The translations under genes and the position numbers were made by a program. From Borrelia parkeri (GTDB lineage: Bacteria; Spirochaetota; Spirochaetia; Borreliales; Borreliaceae): a DNA stretch of 64,000 nt. This document shows, piece after piece, positions 36,556 through 46,390 of this stretch (positions are counted from its first letter, which is position 1; each line of letters starts with the position of its first letter). A model generated the notes under the pieces. The model saw only the letters and a program-made list of their open reading frames with translations. It was not told the DNA's origin and made no database searches. The DNA lies in the NCBI RefSeq assembly GCF_023035815.1, contig NZ_CP073159.1, forward strand, positions 558,001 to 622,000, given 5' to 3'.

Positions 36556-37374
36556 TTGAAAATAGAATTTATAGATGTTTCATTTTCTTATAGTAAGATC
36601 AAAGTTTATTCAGACTTGAATTTAGCTTTTTCAAAGCCACAGACTTACTTGATTCTTGGCAAGAACGGAATGGGAAAAACTACTTTACTTAAGCTTATTA
36701 GTGGGCTTTTAAACCCATTAAAAGGAGAAGTTTTATTTAATTCTTTAAAAGTTTTTCCAAGAAATCCTTTAAATTTAGTAAATTTATTTTTTGTGCCTGA
36801 AGAATTTGATTTACCCAGTGTTTCTTTAAATGATTATTATAGGTCTTTGTGTAAGTTTTATCCAAATTTTAGTGAAAAAGATTTTAAAGAGTACTTGTTG
36901 AAATTTGAGATAGATATTAATCTAAAGTTTGGCGCTTCTTCTTACGGCCAAAGAAAAAAGAGTATTATTGCTTTTTCTTTGGCTACAGATGTTCCTATTT
37001 TGATATTTGATGAGCCAACAAATGGTCTTGATATTGCTTCAAAGAATGTTTTTAGAGATATTATAAGTAATGTAAAAAATAAAATAGTTTTTGTTACAGG
37101 GCATAATGTTAGAGATTTGGTAGATATTGTAGATCATTTAACCATTATTGGTAATAATAATATTCTTTTTTCGAATTCAGTTTCTTATATTAATAATAAC
37201 TATAAAGTTAAGATTGTAGATAAATTAGAAGGGGAAGAGCTTTATTATGAAAAAGTAAAAGGTGGATTTAAGGTGCTTTATTTTGAGAGTGGGTTTTGTG
37301 ATGGTAATGTTGACCTTGAGTTTTTCTTTTTATATATCACTAGCAATAAATTAAAGGATTTAGTTAATGTTTAG
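36556..37374 (+). CDS. ABC transporter ATP-binding protein
   Basis: 272 residues. TTG start at 36556, supported by AAAGGAG upstream. Walker A LGKNGMGKTTLLKL, signature ASSYGQRKKSI (a drifted LSGGQ), Walker B ILIFDEPTNGLD, and the switch His in FVTGHNVRDL. The Walker B and D-loop are intact. The last 60 residues are an extra C-terminal piece. It overlaps the permease gene by 8 bp, so the two form one exporter, of ABC-2-like type. Substrate unknown. Confidence 0.9.
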   Translation: MKIEFIDVSFSYSKIKVYSDLNLAFSKPQTYLILGKNGMGKTTLLKLISGLLNPLKGEVLFNSLKVFPRNPLNLVNLFFVPEEFDLPSVSLNDYYRSLCKFYPNFSEKDFKEYLLKFEIDINLKFGASSYGQRKKSIIAFSLATDVPILIFDEPTNGLDIASKNVFRDIISNVKNKIVFVTGHNVRDLVDIVDHLTIIGNNNILFSNSVSYINNNYKVKIVDKLEGEELYYEKVKGGFKVLYFESGFCDGNVDLEFFFLYITSNKLKDLVNV

Positions 37375-38227
37375 TTTGAAAAGATTTTTTTTGTTATTTA
37401 ATTTTGATTTTGTCTGTCATAGAAAATTATATTTGTATTTTGTTGTTTCAATTTTTTTAGTTTTTCCTTTAATTTATATTTTTTTTAAAATTTATGGATT
37501 TATAAATTTAATTGATTTTATCTTTTTTATTAATATCAAATTATTTTTTTTCGTTTTGTTTTGTATTGTGTATATTGTGTCAATATACAATATGTTTGAT
37601 CATTATAAGCCGATTCATGATTTGCTTAAAGATGTATTTTATTTATCTCTGCCTGTTTCTACTCTAGAGAGATATTTGTTTGTTTTGGTTAAATTTTTAT
37701 TTATTTTACCTTTGTTTTTAAGTATTTGTTGTTATACAAGTTTAAATTTAACTATGTTATTGGATAAGAATTTTTTTATGGGAAATCAAATAAATTATCT
37801 TTCCTTATATTTTGTTTTTTCATTTTTTAAAGAGACTTATGTTATCTATTTCGTTGGATTTCCTATATTTTTGTTATCTAGAATTATATTTAAAAATTAT
37901 CCTTTTTTTAGAGCTATTGTCATTGGAAGCTTGTCTTTCACATTATTGGTTGTCTTTTTTTATTTTGTTATATTTTTTGTTAATACCTATTTATTTAAAG
38001 TTGGGAACGATTTTGGTGGTTGGGGTGAGTATTATTTTATTAAATTTATTTGTATGCTTTTTGCAGGATTTATTTATTTTTGTGCATATTTCATTCTTAA
38101 AAATTTAGGAAACTTAAATACTAAATTTAATTTGAGCATTTTAGCGGGATTCATATCTTTTTTTGCAGCGTTGTTCTTTTTTTTGTTGGCATTTTTAACT
38201 ATTTTTGTGTACATATTTCGTTTTTAA
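37367..38227 (+). CDS. ABC transporter permease-like membrane protein
   Basis: 286 residues, extremely hydrophobic, with about six or seven membrane segments (for example FVVSIFLVFPLIYIFFKIYG; LFFFVLFCIVYIVSIYNMFD; AIVIGSLSFTLLVVFFYFVI). A cytoplasmic loop DHYKPIHDLLKDVFYLSLPV resembles ABC-2 permease coupling regions. Starts inside the ATPase gene (8-bp overlap), so it is taken as its membrane partner. Phe-rich even for this genome. No substrate clue. Confidence 0.78.
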   Translation: MFSLKRFFLLFNFDFVCHRKLYLYFVVSIFLVFPLIYIFFKIYGFINLIDFIFFINIKLFFFVLFCIVYIVSIYNMFDHYKPIHDLLKDVFYLSLPVSTLERYLFVLVKFLFILPLFLSICCYTSLNLTMLLDKNFFMGNQINYLSLYFVFSFFKETYVIYFVGFPIFLLSRIIFKNYPFFRAIVIGSLSFTLLVVFFYFVIFFVNTYLFKVGNDFGGWGEYYFIKFICMLFAGFIYFCAYFILKNLGNLNTKFNLSILAGFISFFAALFFFLLAFLTIFVYIFRF

Positions 38228-38512
38228 AATTTAGTAGTTATTATTTATTTGAATTGAGTGAATGTTGATTTTCATAGCTACTATTTTTTATTAAAATGAT
38301 ATTTTAAAAGTAATTTTTGTTTATGCATAAATTGTATTATGTGAAAAATTTATTTTTATAAGGATAAATAGAATATTATTCTTAAATTTATAAAATTTTT
38401 TGTGATTATATATTAGCCTTACAAGATTGTTGTGGTGTTAAAGATTTTGATTTAATGTGATTTTTAATCATTGGTATTGGTTGTTTAAACTTATTTTTTT
38501 TGGAGGATTTTA

Positions 38513-40123
38513 ATGATAGATAATTTAAAAATTTTGGTGGTAACAGGTGGTGTGATTTCTGGAATAGGTAAAGGAGTTACATCTGCAAGTATTGCACGGT
38601 TATTTAAGGATAATTTGAAGATAACACCAATTAAATGCGATGGTTATCTAAATACTGACCCTGGTACTATAAATCCTGTTGAGCATGGAGAGGTTTTTGT
38701 TCTTGATGATGGTGGAGAGGTTGACATGGATTTTGGTCATTATGAAAGGTTTTTAAATCTGAATTCTAAGTCTAATTGGAATATTACTATGGGTAAGATA
38801 TATAAGAATATTCTTGAAAATGAGAGGCAGGGGAAATATTTAGGGAGAACTGTACAGCTTATTCCTCATGTTACTGATGAGATTAGGGAGACAATTTTTA
38901 AAATTGCCAAAGAAGAGAGCAGTGAACTTTTAGTAATTGAGATTGGTGGTACTGTAGGGGATATGGAAAATATTTTGTTTATTGAAACAATGAGACAGAT
39001 AAGATATGAGATTGGGAGTGATAATATTGCTTTTGTGCACTTAACTTATATTCCAAGTCCTGTTGGAATAAATGAGCAAAAATCTAAGCCTACTCAGCAG
39101 AGTGTAAAGACTTTAAATAAAGCTGGAATTTTTCCAGATTTAATTATCGCAAGAAGTTCTCAACTCTTAACAAAACAGATGAGACAAAAAATAGCAATGT
39201 TTTGTAATGTTGATACTTCATCCATTATTGATAATACTGATGTTTCAACTATTTATGAAATACCCATATCTTTTTATAAACAGGGATTACACGAAATTTT
39301 GGGTTCAAAGTTAAAAATAAATGTTAAGCCCAAGGTGGATGGGCTTGAACGATTAGTAGGTATAATAAAGAGGAATCTTGTCTCTCCTCAAAGGATTGTA
39401 AATATTGCTATTTGTGGTAAATACACTGAGCTTGGTGATTCTTATGCATCAATATTTGAGTCTTTAACACATGTGTCTGCTAATTTAGATATTTTAGTTA
39501 AAACAACTGTAATTGATAGTACTAATTTTGATGAAGGGATGTTAAAGGGTATAGATGGTATAGTAGTGCCTGGTGGATTTGGGGGGAGAGGATATGCAGG
39601 TAAAATTCGTGCAATTAAATATGCTCGTGAGAATGATATTCCTTTCCTTGGTATTTGTCTTGGCATGCAACTTGCAGTAATTGAGTTTGCGCGTAATGTT
39701 TGTGGAATATTTAATGCTGATACTGAAGAGACTTTATCTGAAGGTAATTCTATATGCAGTTCTATAACCCCTGTTATTCACTTATTGCCTGAGCAAAAGG
39801 AGCTTAAAGATAAGGGTGCTACAATGCGACTTGGAGGCTATCCTGTTTTATTAAAGAAAGATACACTTGCTTTTAAACTTTATGGAAGTAAGATGATCGT
39901 TGAAAGATTTAGGCATAGGTATGAAGTTAATAATGATTATCTTGATTCGTTTAATAATCATGGACTTGTTGTGTCTGGATTTTCTGAAGATTTTCGGATA
40001 GTGAAAATAATGGAAATACCAAAGAATAAGTTTTTTGTGGCTTGTCAATTTCATCCTGAGCTTATTACAAAATTGGAAAATCCGTCTAAGCTTTTTGTAG
40101 GTTTAGTAAAAGCATGTCTTTGA
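38513..40123 (+). CDS. pyrG: CTP synthase
   Basis: 536 residues, full length. Amidates UTP to CTP using glutamine. N-terminal synthetase: [63 protein letters not shown]-terminal class I glutaminase: [12 protein letters not shown], Cys in [14 protein letters not shown], and the His-Glu pair in [15 protein letters not shown] with good spacing precedes ATG 38513. The 285-bp upstream gap is A+T-rich, with no clear promoter. Confidence 0.96.
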   Translation: MIDNLKILVVTGGVISGIGKGVTSASIARLFKDNLKITPIKCDGYLNTDPGTINPVEHGEVFVLDDGGEVDMDFGHYERFLNLNSKSNWNITMGKIYKNILENERQGKYLGRTVQLIPHVTDEIRETIFKIAKEESSELLVIEIGGTVGDMENILFIETMRQIRYEIGSDNIAFVHLTYIPSPVGINEQKSKPTQQSVKTLNKAGIFPDLIIARSSQLLTKQMRQKIAMFCNVDTSSIIDNTDVSTIYEIPISFYKQGLHEILGSKLKINVKPKVDGLERLVGIIKRNLVSPQRIVNIAICGKYTELGDSYASIFESLTHVSANLDILVKTTVIDSTNFDEGMLKGIDGIVVPGGFGGRGYAGKIRAIKYARENDIPFLGICLGMQLAVIEFARNVCGIFNADTEETLSEGNSICSSITPVIHLLPEQKELKDKGATMRLGGYPVLLKKDTLAFKLYGSKMIVERFRHRYEVNNDYLDSFNNHGLVVSGFSEDFRIVKIMEIPKNKFFVACQFHPELITKLENPSKLFVGLVKACL

Positions 40124-40224
40124 TTTTTAAGTAATTTTATTTTGATTGGTTTATTTAATGTATTTCATATATTTAGTATAGTTGGTATGTGAATTCTTTT
40201 AAGATATTTTGTTAGGGGGATAAG

Positions 40225-40812
40225 ATGAAGGAAAGTGATATTAGAAAGGCAATTTCGATGAAAAGATTAGTTAAATATTTCTTTGATGAGCTTAAATATA
40301 GAATGAAAATACCTTGTCTTAGACCAAATAGTAGAAGTATGAGTAAAAAGTATATACTTCTTAATCTTTTAAGAAAAATAGCTAATCTGCCATTTAATAA
40401 ACAATATGAAATTGAAGAACAATTTCCTCTTGATATTTCAGGAAAAGGCATACTTACAGATGCAGTGCTTATTAAGAGATTAGATTATGAGAGGTGTGTT
40501 ATTACTGGTATTATTGAGGTAAGAGCAGAGCATGTTGATCTTGAGTATGAACTTAAGCGGTTTGTGATTCGAAGTGGTAAGATTAATGTTCTTTTTTGGC
40601 AACCCAAAAGAACTATTTTAAAGCAAGATGGAGACTTAATTATATTAGATGCAGATGATATTTTTAAACTTGATAATGATTTTTATTTGCCAGTGATTAA
40701 AGAAAAATTAGAAAATTTTATTAATATTTTTATGAAATTTTTCTCTTATGAAGATGTTTTATTTGAGTATAATAAACTACACGGTAAGTATTCTTTAGTT
40801 AAAAATAAGTAA
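40225..40812 (+). CDS. Hypothetical cytoplasmic protein
   Basis: 195 residues from ATG 40225, with AGGGGG at good spacing, so translation is well supported. No signal peptide or membrane helix. The N-terminus is basic and helical (ISMKRLVKYFFDELKYRMKI); the centre has beta-like stretches (GKGILTDAVLIKRLDYERCV, then GIIEVRAEH) and the end a helix (EKLENFINIFMKFF). I do not recognise the family. It lies 101 bp after pyrG and 203 bp before the chemoreceptor; context gives no role. Confidence 0.72.
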   Translation: MKESDIRKAISMKRLVKYFFDELKYRMKIPCLRPNSRSMSKKYILLNLLRKIANLPFNKQYEIEEQFPLDISGKGILTDAVLIKRLDYERCVITGIIEVRAEHVDLEYELKRFVIRSGKINVLFWQPKRTILKQDGDLIILDADDIFKLDNDFYLPVIKEKLENFINIFMKFFSYEDVLFEYNKLHGKYSLVKNK

Positions 40813-41000
40813 AATTTATTATTTTTTAATATATGCAATTTTCTTGGAGATATGGAGAATATAATTTAGATATTTTATATTAAATTTAATTTTAAAAATT
40901 CGTTTTAAAATATTTTTTGTAAGTATTTCTTCTTAATTTATTATCTTTTAAAAGATCATTAAATTAAGTTGTTTTGATATTGTTATAAAATTATTTTTTG

Positions 41001-41009
41001 TGGTAAAAT
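41001..41009 (+). promoter_or_regulatory. Extended -10 element abutting the mcp start
   Basis: TGGTAAAAT, with a weak TTGTTA upstream at 40980-40985. Transcription would begin at about 41015-41017, at the ATG itself. The same nine bases occur at the same position before dnaE. Confidence 0.4.
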
Positions 41010-41015
41010 CTTTTC

Positions 41016-42197
41016 ATGTATAAATTTTCATTTTTTGGTAAGAAAAAATCAGATATGTCTAATTCATTTAAGGACAAATCTTTGAAAGATATAGAAGATG
41101 ATAATCAATCTTTAAATATGTGTGAATATAAGGTGCCTGTTAAGGAGGTGATACAAGGATTTTATCATGCTAGGTCTTCTATTAGTAATGTATTAGTTCG
41201 TATTGAATTTTTATATAAAAACTTATTCTTTAACTTTGAGAATATTTATAAGCTCTTTGAATCGCTTATCGAGAAGGCAAATAATGCTCGTAGTCAAGTG
41301 AGTGTTATTTTTGAAGATATTGAGAAGAATAATGAAGAAAAATTGAATAGGGTTAGTGCTGTTATTGTAGGTGTACAAGGAAGTTTGGAGACTATCAATA
41401 GTTTTTTAGGTGCAACTAATATGATTTCTCTTAATGCTAAGCTTGAAGCAGCAAGAGCAAAAGAGTATGGGAAAGGTTTTTCTGTTGTTGCTGATGAGAT
41501 TAAACGGCTCTCAGATCAGGCAAAGAGTGTTATGAGTATGATTTCTGTTAAGGAAATTGAACAAGTATCTAAGGATTTAATTTCTAAAAATATTAAGGAG
41601 TTGCAATTAGATATTGATAATTTTTTCTCAAATTTAATTGGAGAGCTTATCTCTATTGGAAATTTATTTAAACATTTTGTTAGTCAGCAAAATGAATTTT
41701 CAACGTTAATTAGTGAGCTTGAGAATGTTGAGGCTAGTATTTCTTATTTAGCAAGAAATTGTGATTCTTTGTCTAGTTCTGAAATTTTTATGTATTCTAA
41801 TGATGAATTTTTAAAAGAATTGGAATTTAGCATTGCAGAACAGATGTCTTGGATGAGTATCGTAAGAGCAATTGTTGAAAATCAAAAGAGCATGCCCATT
41901 CAAACTGATCCTATGAAACATGGATTTGGATTGTTTTATAAGGGACTTATTCCAAGGGAGTTCAAAGTTAGAGCAGTTTGGGAAGATATTTATTCTTGTT
42001 ATTTAAATATTCATAAACTTGTTGTTGAGATAGTAAAAGTATTTGCACAAGATAGTTCTGATGATATCGATTTGAGGCGTGCAAAGGATTTTTTGGTACA
42101 AGCTGAAGGTTTATCAGATGAAATTATTAGTAAACTTGAATCTGTTAAAAAAATAGTGGTTGAATGTGAAAATCAGGGTATTAGTATTTTTGCATGA
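41016..42197 (+). CDS. mcp: Soluble methyl-accepting chemotaxis protein
   Basis: 393 residues, no membrane segment, so a cytoplasmic chemoreceptor. The receptor hairpin tip is clear: INSFLGATNMISLNAKLEAARAKEYGKGFSV, followed by VADEIKRLSDQAKS. Upstream and downstream helices form the rest of the signalling coiled coil, and the C-terminal 100 residues (from about 290) may be the sensory part. No Shine-Dalgarno precedes ATG 41016; a TGGTAAAAT extended -10 at 41001-41009 lies 6 bp before it. It stands apart from the che operon. Confidence 0.88.
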   Translation: MYKFSFFGKKKSDMSNSFKDKSLKDIEDDNQSLNMCEYKVPVKEVIQGFYHARSSISNVLVRIEFLYKNLFFNFENIYKLFESLIEKANNARSQVSVIFEDIEKNNEEKLNRVSAVIVGVQGSLETINSFLGATNMISLNAKLEAARAKEYGKGFSVVADEIKRLSDQAKSVMSMISVKEIEQVSKDLISKNIKELQLDIDNFFSNLIGELISIGNLFKHFVSQQNEFSTLISELENVEASISYLARNCDSLSSSEIFMYSNDEFLKELEFSIAEQMSWMSIVRAIVENQKSMPIQTDPMKHGFGLFYKGLIPREFKVRAVWEDIYSCYLNIHKLVVEIVKVFAQDSSDDIDLRRAKDFLVQAEGLSDEIISKLESVKKIVVECENQGISIFA

Positions 42198-42322
42198 TTT
42201 TATAATTCATTATTCTTTTTAATCTTATTTTTTAAGTGTTTTAAGTTTAATATTTCAAGGTTTATTATATTTAATATTTTGGTTTAGGTTAAAGTATATC
42301 TATTAAAAATCAAGTTTTATTT

Positions 42323-42331
42323 TGGTAAAAT
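42323..42331 (+). promoter_or_regulatory. Extended -10 element close to the dnaE start
   Basis: TGGTAAAAT ends 10 bp before the dnaE ATG (42342). Transcription would begin at about 42337-42339, leaving a leader of only a few bases. No Shine-Dalgarno is visible. Confidence 0.4.
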
Positions 42332-42341
42332 AAGTATAAGT

Positions 42342-45300
42342 ATGGATTTAAAAGTTAAGTTTGTTCATTTGCATGTACATTCAGATTATTCTCTTTTGGA
42401 TGGAGCGGCCAAGATTACAGATATTGTGGCAAAGGCGAAAAAATGCAATATGTCCCATATTGCATTAACAGATCATGGCAATCTTTTTGGTGCTATAAAG
42501 TTTTATAGAGAAGCAAAAGGGGCAGGAATAAAACCCATCATTGGTATGGAAGCTTACATGTCAAGTACCTCAAAGCATATAAAAAAGAATGATGAGCTTG
42601 GAAGACCTTATTATCATCTAATTTTTCTTGCAAAGAATGAATTAGGCTATAAGAATTTATTGAAATTGACAAGTATTTCTTATCTTGAGGGATTTTATTA
42701 TCGCCCAAGGATTGATAAGGAAGATATTGAAAAATATTCCGAAGGACTTATTTGTACGTCTGCATGTATTGGTGGGATTATTCCTCAATTAATTCTTGCA
42801 AATAAATTTGATGATGCAAAGAATGAAATTCTTTGGTTTAAGAGTATTTTTGGTGATGATTTTTATCTTGAACTTCAGCGTCATGGGATTAAACAACAGG
42901 ATATAGTTAATGAAAAATTAGTTGCTTATTCTAGAGAGCTTAATGTTTCACTGACTGTCTCTAATGATTCTCACTATGTGAATAGAGAAGATGCGACAGC
43001 TCAAGATATTATTGTCTGCATTGGAACGGGTGCTAAGAGAAGTGATCCTAATAGACTTAAAATGGAGACTGATGAGTTTTATCTTAAAACTCAAGAGGAA
43101 ATGTGTAAACTTTTTAGGGATTTGCCAGAAGCTTTAGCGAATACTTTAAAAATTGCTGAAAAATGTAATGAGTTTGAGATTAAATTTCCAGGTCCTATTT
43201 TTCCTGAATATCAAGTACCTAGTGAGTTTGATACTCTTAGTCAATATTTAGAGCATTTAACACTTGAAGGTTTAAAGTTTAGATATGCAAATGATGTAAC
43301 TGATAGCATTAAAGAGCGTGCTTTTTATGAGCTCTCAACAATCATCAAGATGGGATTTGAGGCGTATTTTTTAATTGTTTGGGATTTTATTAAATTTGCA
43401 CATGATAATGGTATTCCCGTTGGTCCTGGACGTGGCTCTGGGGCTGGTTCTATTGTTGCATATGCTCTTAGAATTACTGATATTGATCCTTTGAAATATA
43501 ATCTACTTTTTGAGAGATTTTTAAATCCTGAACGTGTGTCCATGCCTGATTTTGATATTGATTTTTGCTTTGAAGGTAGAGATGAAGTTATAAAATATGT
43601 TACAAGAAAATATGGTGAGGATAAGGTTGCACAGATAATTACTTTTGGAACCTTAAAGCCTAAGGCTGTATTTAAAGATGTAGGTAGAGTGCTAGATATT
43701 CCTTTTGCAGAGTCTAATGAACTAACTAAGCTTATTCCCGATGGTCCAAAAGTTTCATTAAGAGAAGTTTTTAAAGATAAAGCTCTAAAGGCTTATTTAA
43801 ATAAGGGAGCTGTTTATAATGAGTTGATGGAAGCGGCACTTGTTCTTGAAGGCATGAATCGATATGTCTCAACTCATGCGGCAGGTATTGTGATTGCTAG
43901 AACCCCTTTAACAGATTATGTTCCACTTTATAAGGATTATAAGCAAAATACGGTTTCTACACAGTATACCATGGACTTGTTAGAGGATTGTGGTCTTGTA
44001 AAGATGGATTTTCTTGGACTTAAGACATTGACTCTAATAAAGAATGCAGAAAATCTTATTAGGATTACTAATCCTAATTTTAGCATTGCTAATATTTCTG
44101 ATAGTGATGTTAAGACTTTTAAAATGCTTGCTGAGGGACGTAGTGCTTCTGTTTTTCAATTTGAATCTGAAGGTATGCAACAAGTTTTAAGGGATGCAAA
44201 ACCTGACAGTATTGAAGATTTAATTGCTTTAAATGCACTCTATCGACCAGGTCCTATGCAGTTTATACCTCAATTTATTGCGGCTAAGACAGGAACTAAG
44301 CGGATTAGATATCCTCATCCAGATTTAAAAGAAGTTTTAAAGCCAACTTATGGAGTTATTGTTTATCAAGAACAGGTAATGGAAGTTGCAAGGATTATTG
44401 GTGGGTTTTCTCTTGGAAAAGCAGATATCTTAAGACGTGCAATGGGGAAGAAGAAAGAAGATGAGATGAATAAAATGAAGGTCGACTTTATAAAAGGTGC
44501 TCTTAGTAAAGGTTATGATGAAACTCTTGCAAATGACATATTTGAGCTTTTAAAACCTTTCGCTGGTTATGGCTTTAATAAATCTCATGCAGCTGCGTAT
44601 TCTTTAATAGCTTATCAAACAGCATATCTTAAGGCCAATTATCCTGAGAATTTTATGGCTGCCAACTTGACAAATGAGATTAATAATACTGAAAAGCTGT
44701 CTTATTATATTGAAGAAGCGAAGTCTATGGGGATCAATGTTTTAAAACCCGATATAAATCAGTCTTTTAAAGAATTTAGTGTAGTGGGATTGAATATTTC
44801 TTATGGTCTTAATGGGATTAAGAATATCGGGGGTTTAATAGTTGATCTTATAATTACTGAGAGGCAAGAAAATGGGGAATATAAATCTTTTGAAGACTTT
44901 ATTAGAAGAGTGGATGATAAGGTTATAAATAAAAAGTTTCTTGAGGCTGCAATAAAGTCTGGACTTTTTGACAGTCTTGGTCAAAATAGAAAAACACTTT
45001 TTGAAAATCTTGATAAATTAATAGATTTTGTAATAAAAGATAGGAATGATAAAAAACTTGGCCAGAATAGTTTGTTTGGTTCTATTGGCTTTCAAGATGC
45101 TATTCAGCAAAGTTTTAATTATCATGTATTTGAGGAATATTCTTATCCTGAACTTTTAAGATTTGAGAGAGAGCTTTTAGGTTTTTATGTATCTGGGCAT
45201 CCTCTTGACCATTATAAACCCGAACTAGAACGTTTTACAAACTTTAATGTTTTAGAAGATCTTGCTGTTAAAAAAGATACTACTGTTAAATTTGCTGGTA

Positions 45301-45797
45301 GTCTGAATGTGGTAAGGGTTATTCGTACTAAGAGAAATAATGCTAGGATGGCCTTTGGAGTTATTGAAGATTTTAAAGGTGAGATGGACATTATAGTTTT
45401 TGCTGAGAGTTATGAAAAATATAATCATTTATTGATTGAAGGTGATGTGATTGGTGTTATAGGTAAGCTTAGATTTGAGAGAGATAAATTTTCAATAATT
45501 GTTGAAAAAGTTTTAAGTATTGAAGAAATTTCTGTAAATAATGTGAATAAGATTCATAATCTTCATATTAAATTTTCTAATGAAAGACTCGGTGATTCTC
45601 ATCTTCTTTATTCTCTAAAGGATAAAATCTTTAATCTTGAAGATAATACCGGTTTTTCACATGTTTATCTTTATTTAAAAAATGATAATAAAAGCTTGAA
45701 ACTTAAAATGGATTTAACCTTAAATTTTAAGCCTGATGAGTTTAAACTTAATGAGTTAAGATGTCATAAAATAGTGGAGGATATTTGGTTTGATTAG
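42342..45797 (+). CDS. dnaE: DNA polymerase III alpha subunit
   Basis: 1151 residues, full-length replicative polymerase. N-terminal PHP domain (FVHLHVHSDYSLLDGAAK, ALTDHGNLFG, SNDSHYVN), polymerase core with VGPGRGSGAGSIVAYAL and the catalytic Asp motif PDFDIDFCFEGRDEVI, fingers with YRPGPM and GYGFNKSHAAAYSLIAYQTAY, then helix-hairpin-helix and OB-fold (TVKFAGSLNVVRVIRTK) and a C-terminal domain. PHP histidines are kept, so residual PHP activity is possible. It has no Shine-Dalgarno, in contrast to the AGGAGG of the next gene. Confidence 0.96.
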   Translation: MDLKVKFVHLHVHSDYSLLDGAAKITDIVAKAKKCNMSHIALTDHGNLFGAIKFYREAKGAGIKPIIGMEAYMSSTSKHIKKNDELGRPYYHLIFLAKNELGYKNLLKLTSISYLEGFYYRPRIDKEDIEKYSEGLICTSACIGGIIPQLILANKFDDAKNEILWFKSIFGDDFYLELQRHGIKQQDIVNEKLVAYSRELNVSLTVSNDSHYVNREDATAQDIIVCIGTGAKRSDPNRLKMETDEFYLKTQEEMCKLFRDLPEALANTLKIAEKCNEFEIKFPGPIFPEYQVPSEFDTLSQYLEHLTLEGLKFRYANDVTDSIKERAFYELSTIIKMGFEAYFLIVWDFIKFAHDNGIPVGPGRGSGAGSIVAYALRITDIDPLKYNLLFERFLNPERVSMPDFDIDFCFEGRDEVIKYVTRKYGEDKVAQIITFGTLKPKAVFKDVGRVLDIPFAESNELTKLIPDGPKVSLREVFKDKALKAYLNKGAVYNELMEAALVLEGMNRYVSTHAAGIVIARTPLTDYVPLYKDYKQNTVSTQYTMDLLEDCGLVKMDFLGLKTLTLIKNAENLIRITNPNFSIANISDSDVKTFKMLAEGRSASVFQFESEGMQQVLRDAKPDSIEDLIALNALYRPGPMQFIPQFIAAKTGTKRIRYPHPDLKEVLKPTYGVIVYQEQVMEVARIIGGFSLGKADILRRAMGKKKEDEMNKMKVDFIKGALSKGYDETLANDIFELLKPFAGYGFNKSHAAAYSLIAYQTAYLKANYPENFMAANLTNEINNTEKLSYYIEEAKSMGINVLKPDINQSFKEFSVVGLNISYGLNGIKNIGGLIVDLIITERQENGEYKSFEDFIRRVDDKVINKKFLEAAIKSGLFDSLGQNRKTLFENLDKLIDFVIKDRNDKKLGQNSLFGSIGFQDAIQQSFNYHVFEEYSYPELLRFERELLGFYVSGHPLDHYKPELERFTNFNVLEDLAVKKDTTVKFAGSLNVVRVIRTKRNNARMAFGVIEDFKGEMDIIVFAESYEKYNHLLIEGDVIGVIGKLRFERDKFSIIVEKVLSIEEISVNNVNKIHNLHIKFSNERLGDSHLLYSLKDKIFNLEDNTGFSHVYLYLKNDNKSLKLKMDLTLNFKPDEFKLNELRCHKIVEDIWFD

Positions 45798-45808
45798 GAG
45801 GATTAGTT

Positions 45809-46381
45809 GTGATAATAGAGACTTTAATTGTGTTTTTAAACATTTATAGAATTTTAATTTTGATTAGAATTTTTCTTAGTTGGCTTGTATCCTCAGGAAT
45901 TAATACTAGTGCTTTTTTTAGATTTATATATAATTCAACAGAGCCATTTTTATCTATTTTTAGAAGGATTCGATTTTTTCGGTTTGGTATATATGATTTT
46001 TCACCAATTGCAGCTTTAATTACTCTTTCAATAGTTGAGAGAATGTTATCTTACGGTGATTATAAACTTTCTACATTTGTTATATTGTTTATTATTGAAG
46101 TTTGGGGGATATTGAGGAGTGTTTTTTTTGCTCTTATATTTTTCTTTGTTTTGAGATTAATATTTTTATTTTTACATTTATTTGATGGTACTGATTTCAT
46201 GAGAAGCGTTGATTCATTTTTAATGCCCTTGTCTGTTAAGATAAGCAATATGGTTACAGATAAAAATATGTCTTATCCTATTAATTTAATTGTGGCAGGA
46301 GCATTGTTGTTGGCATTTATAATCATTTGTGAGCAAGCTATATGGGCTATTAGTATTCTAGGCTTGTATTTGCCTTTTTAG
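45809..46381 (+). CDS. YggT-family membrane protein
   Basis: 190 residues from GTG 45809, with AGGAGG upstream. Two copies of a YGGT-like unit, each a pair of membrane helices: YRILILIRIFLSWLVSSG near the N-terminus (with NSTEPFLSIFRRIR) and the second around residues 100-190 (LRLIFLFLHLFDG, PLSVKISNMV). YggT proteins act in the cell membrane in osmotic or envelope functions that are poorly defined; in other bacteria they occur in division gene clusters. Lies 11 bp after dnaE and 9 bp before recG. Confidence 0.8.
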   Translation: MIIETLIVFLNIYRILILIRIFLSWLVSSGINTSAFFRFIYNSTEPFLSIFRRIRFFRFGIYDFSPIAALITLSIVERMLSYGDYKLSTFVILFIIEVWGILRSVFFALIFFFVLRLIFLFLHLFDGTDFMRSVDSFLMPLSVKISNMVTDKNMSYPINLIVAGALLLAFIIICEQAIWAISILGLYLPF

Positions 46382-46390
46382 GGATTATTC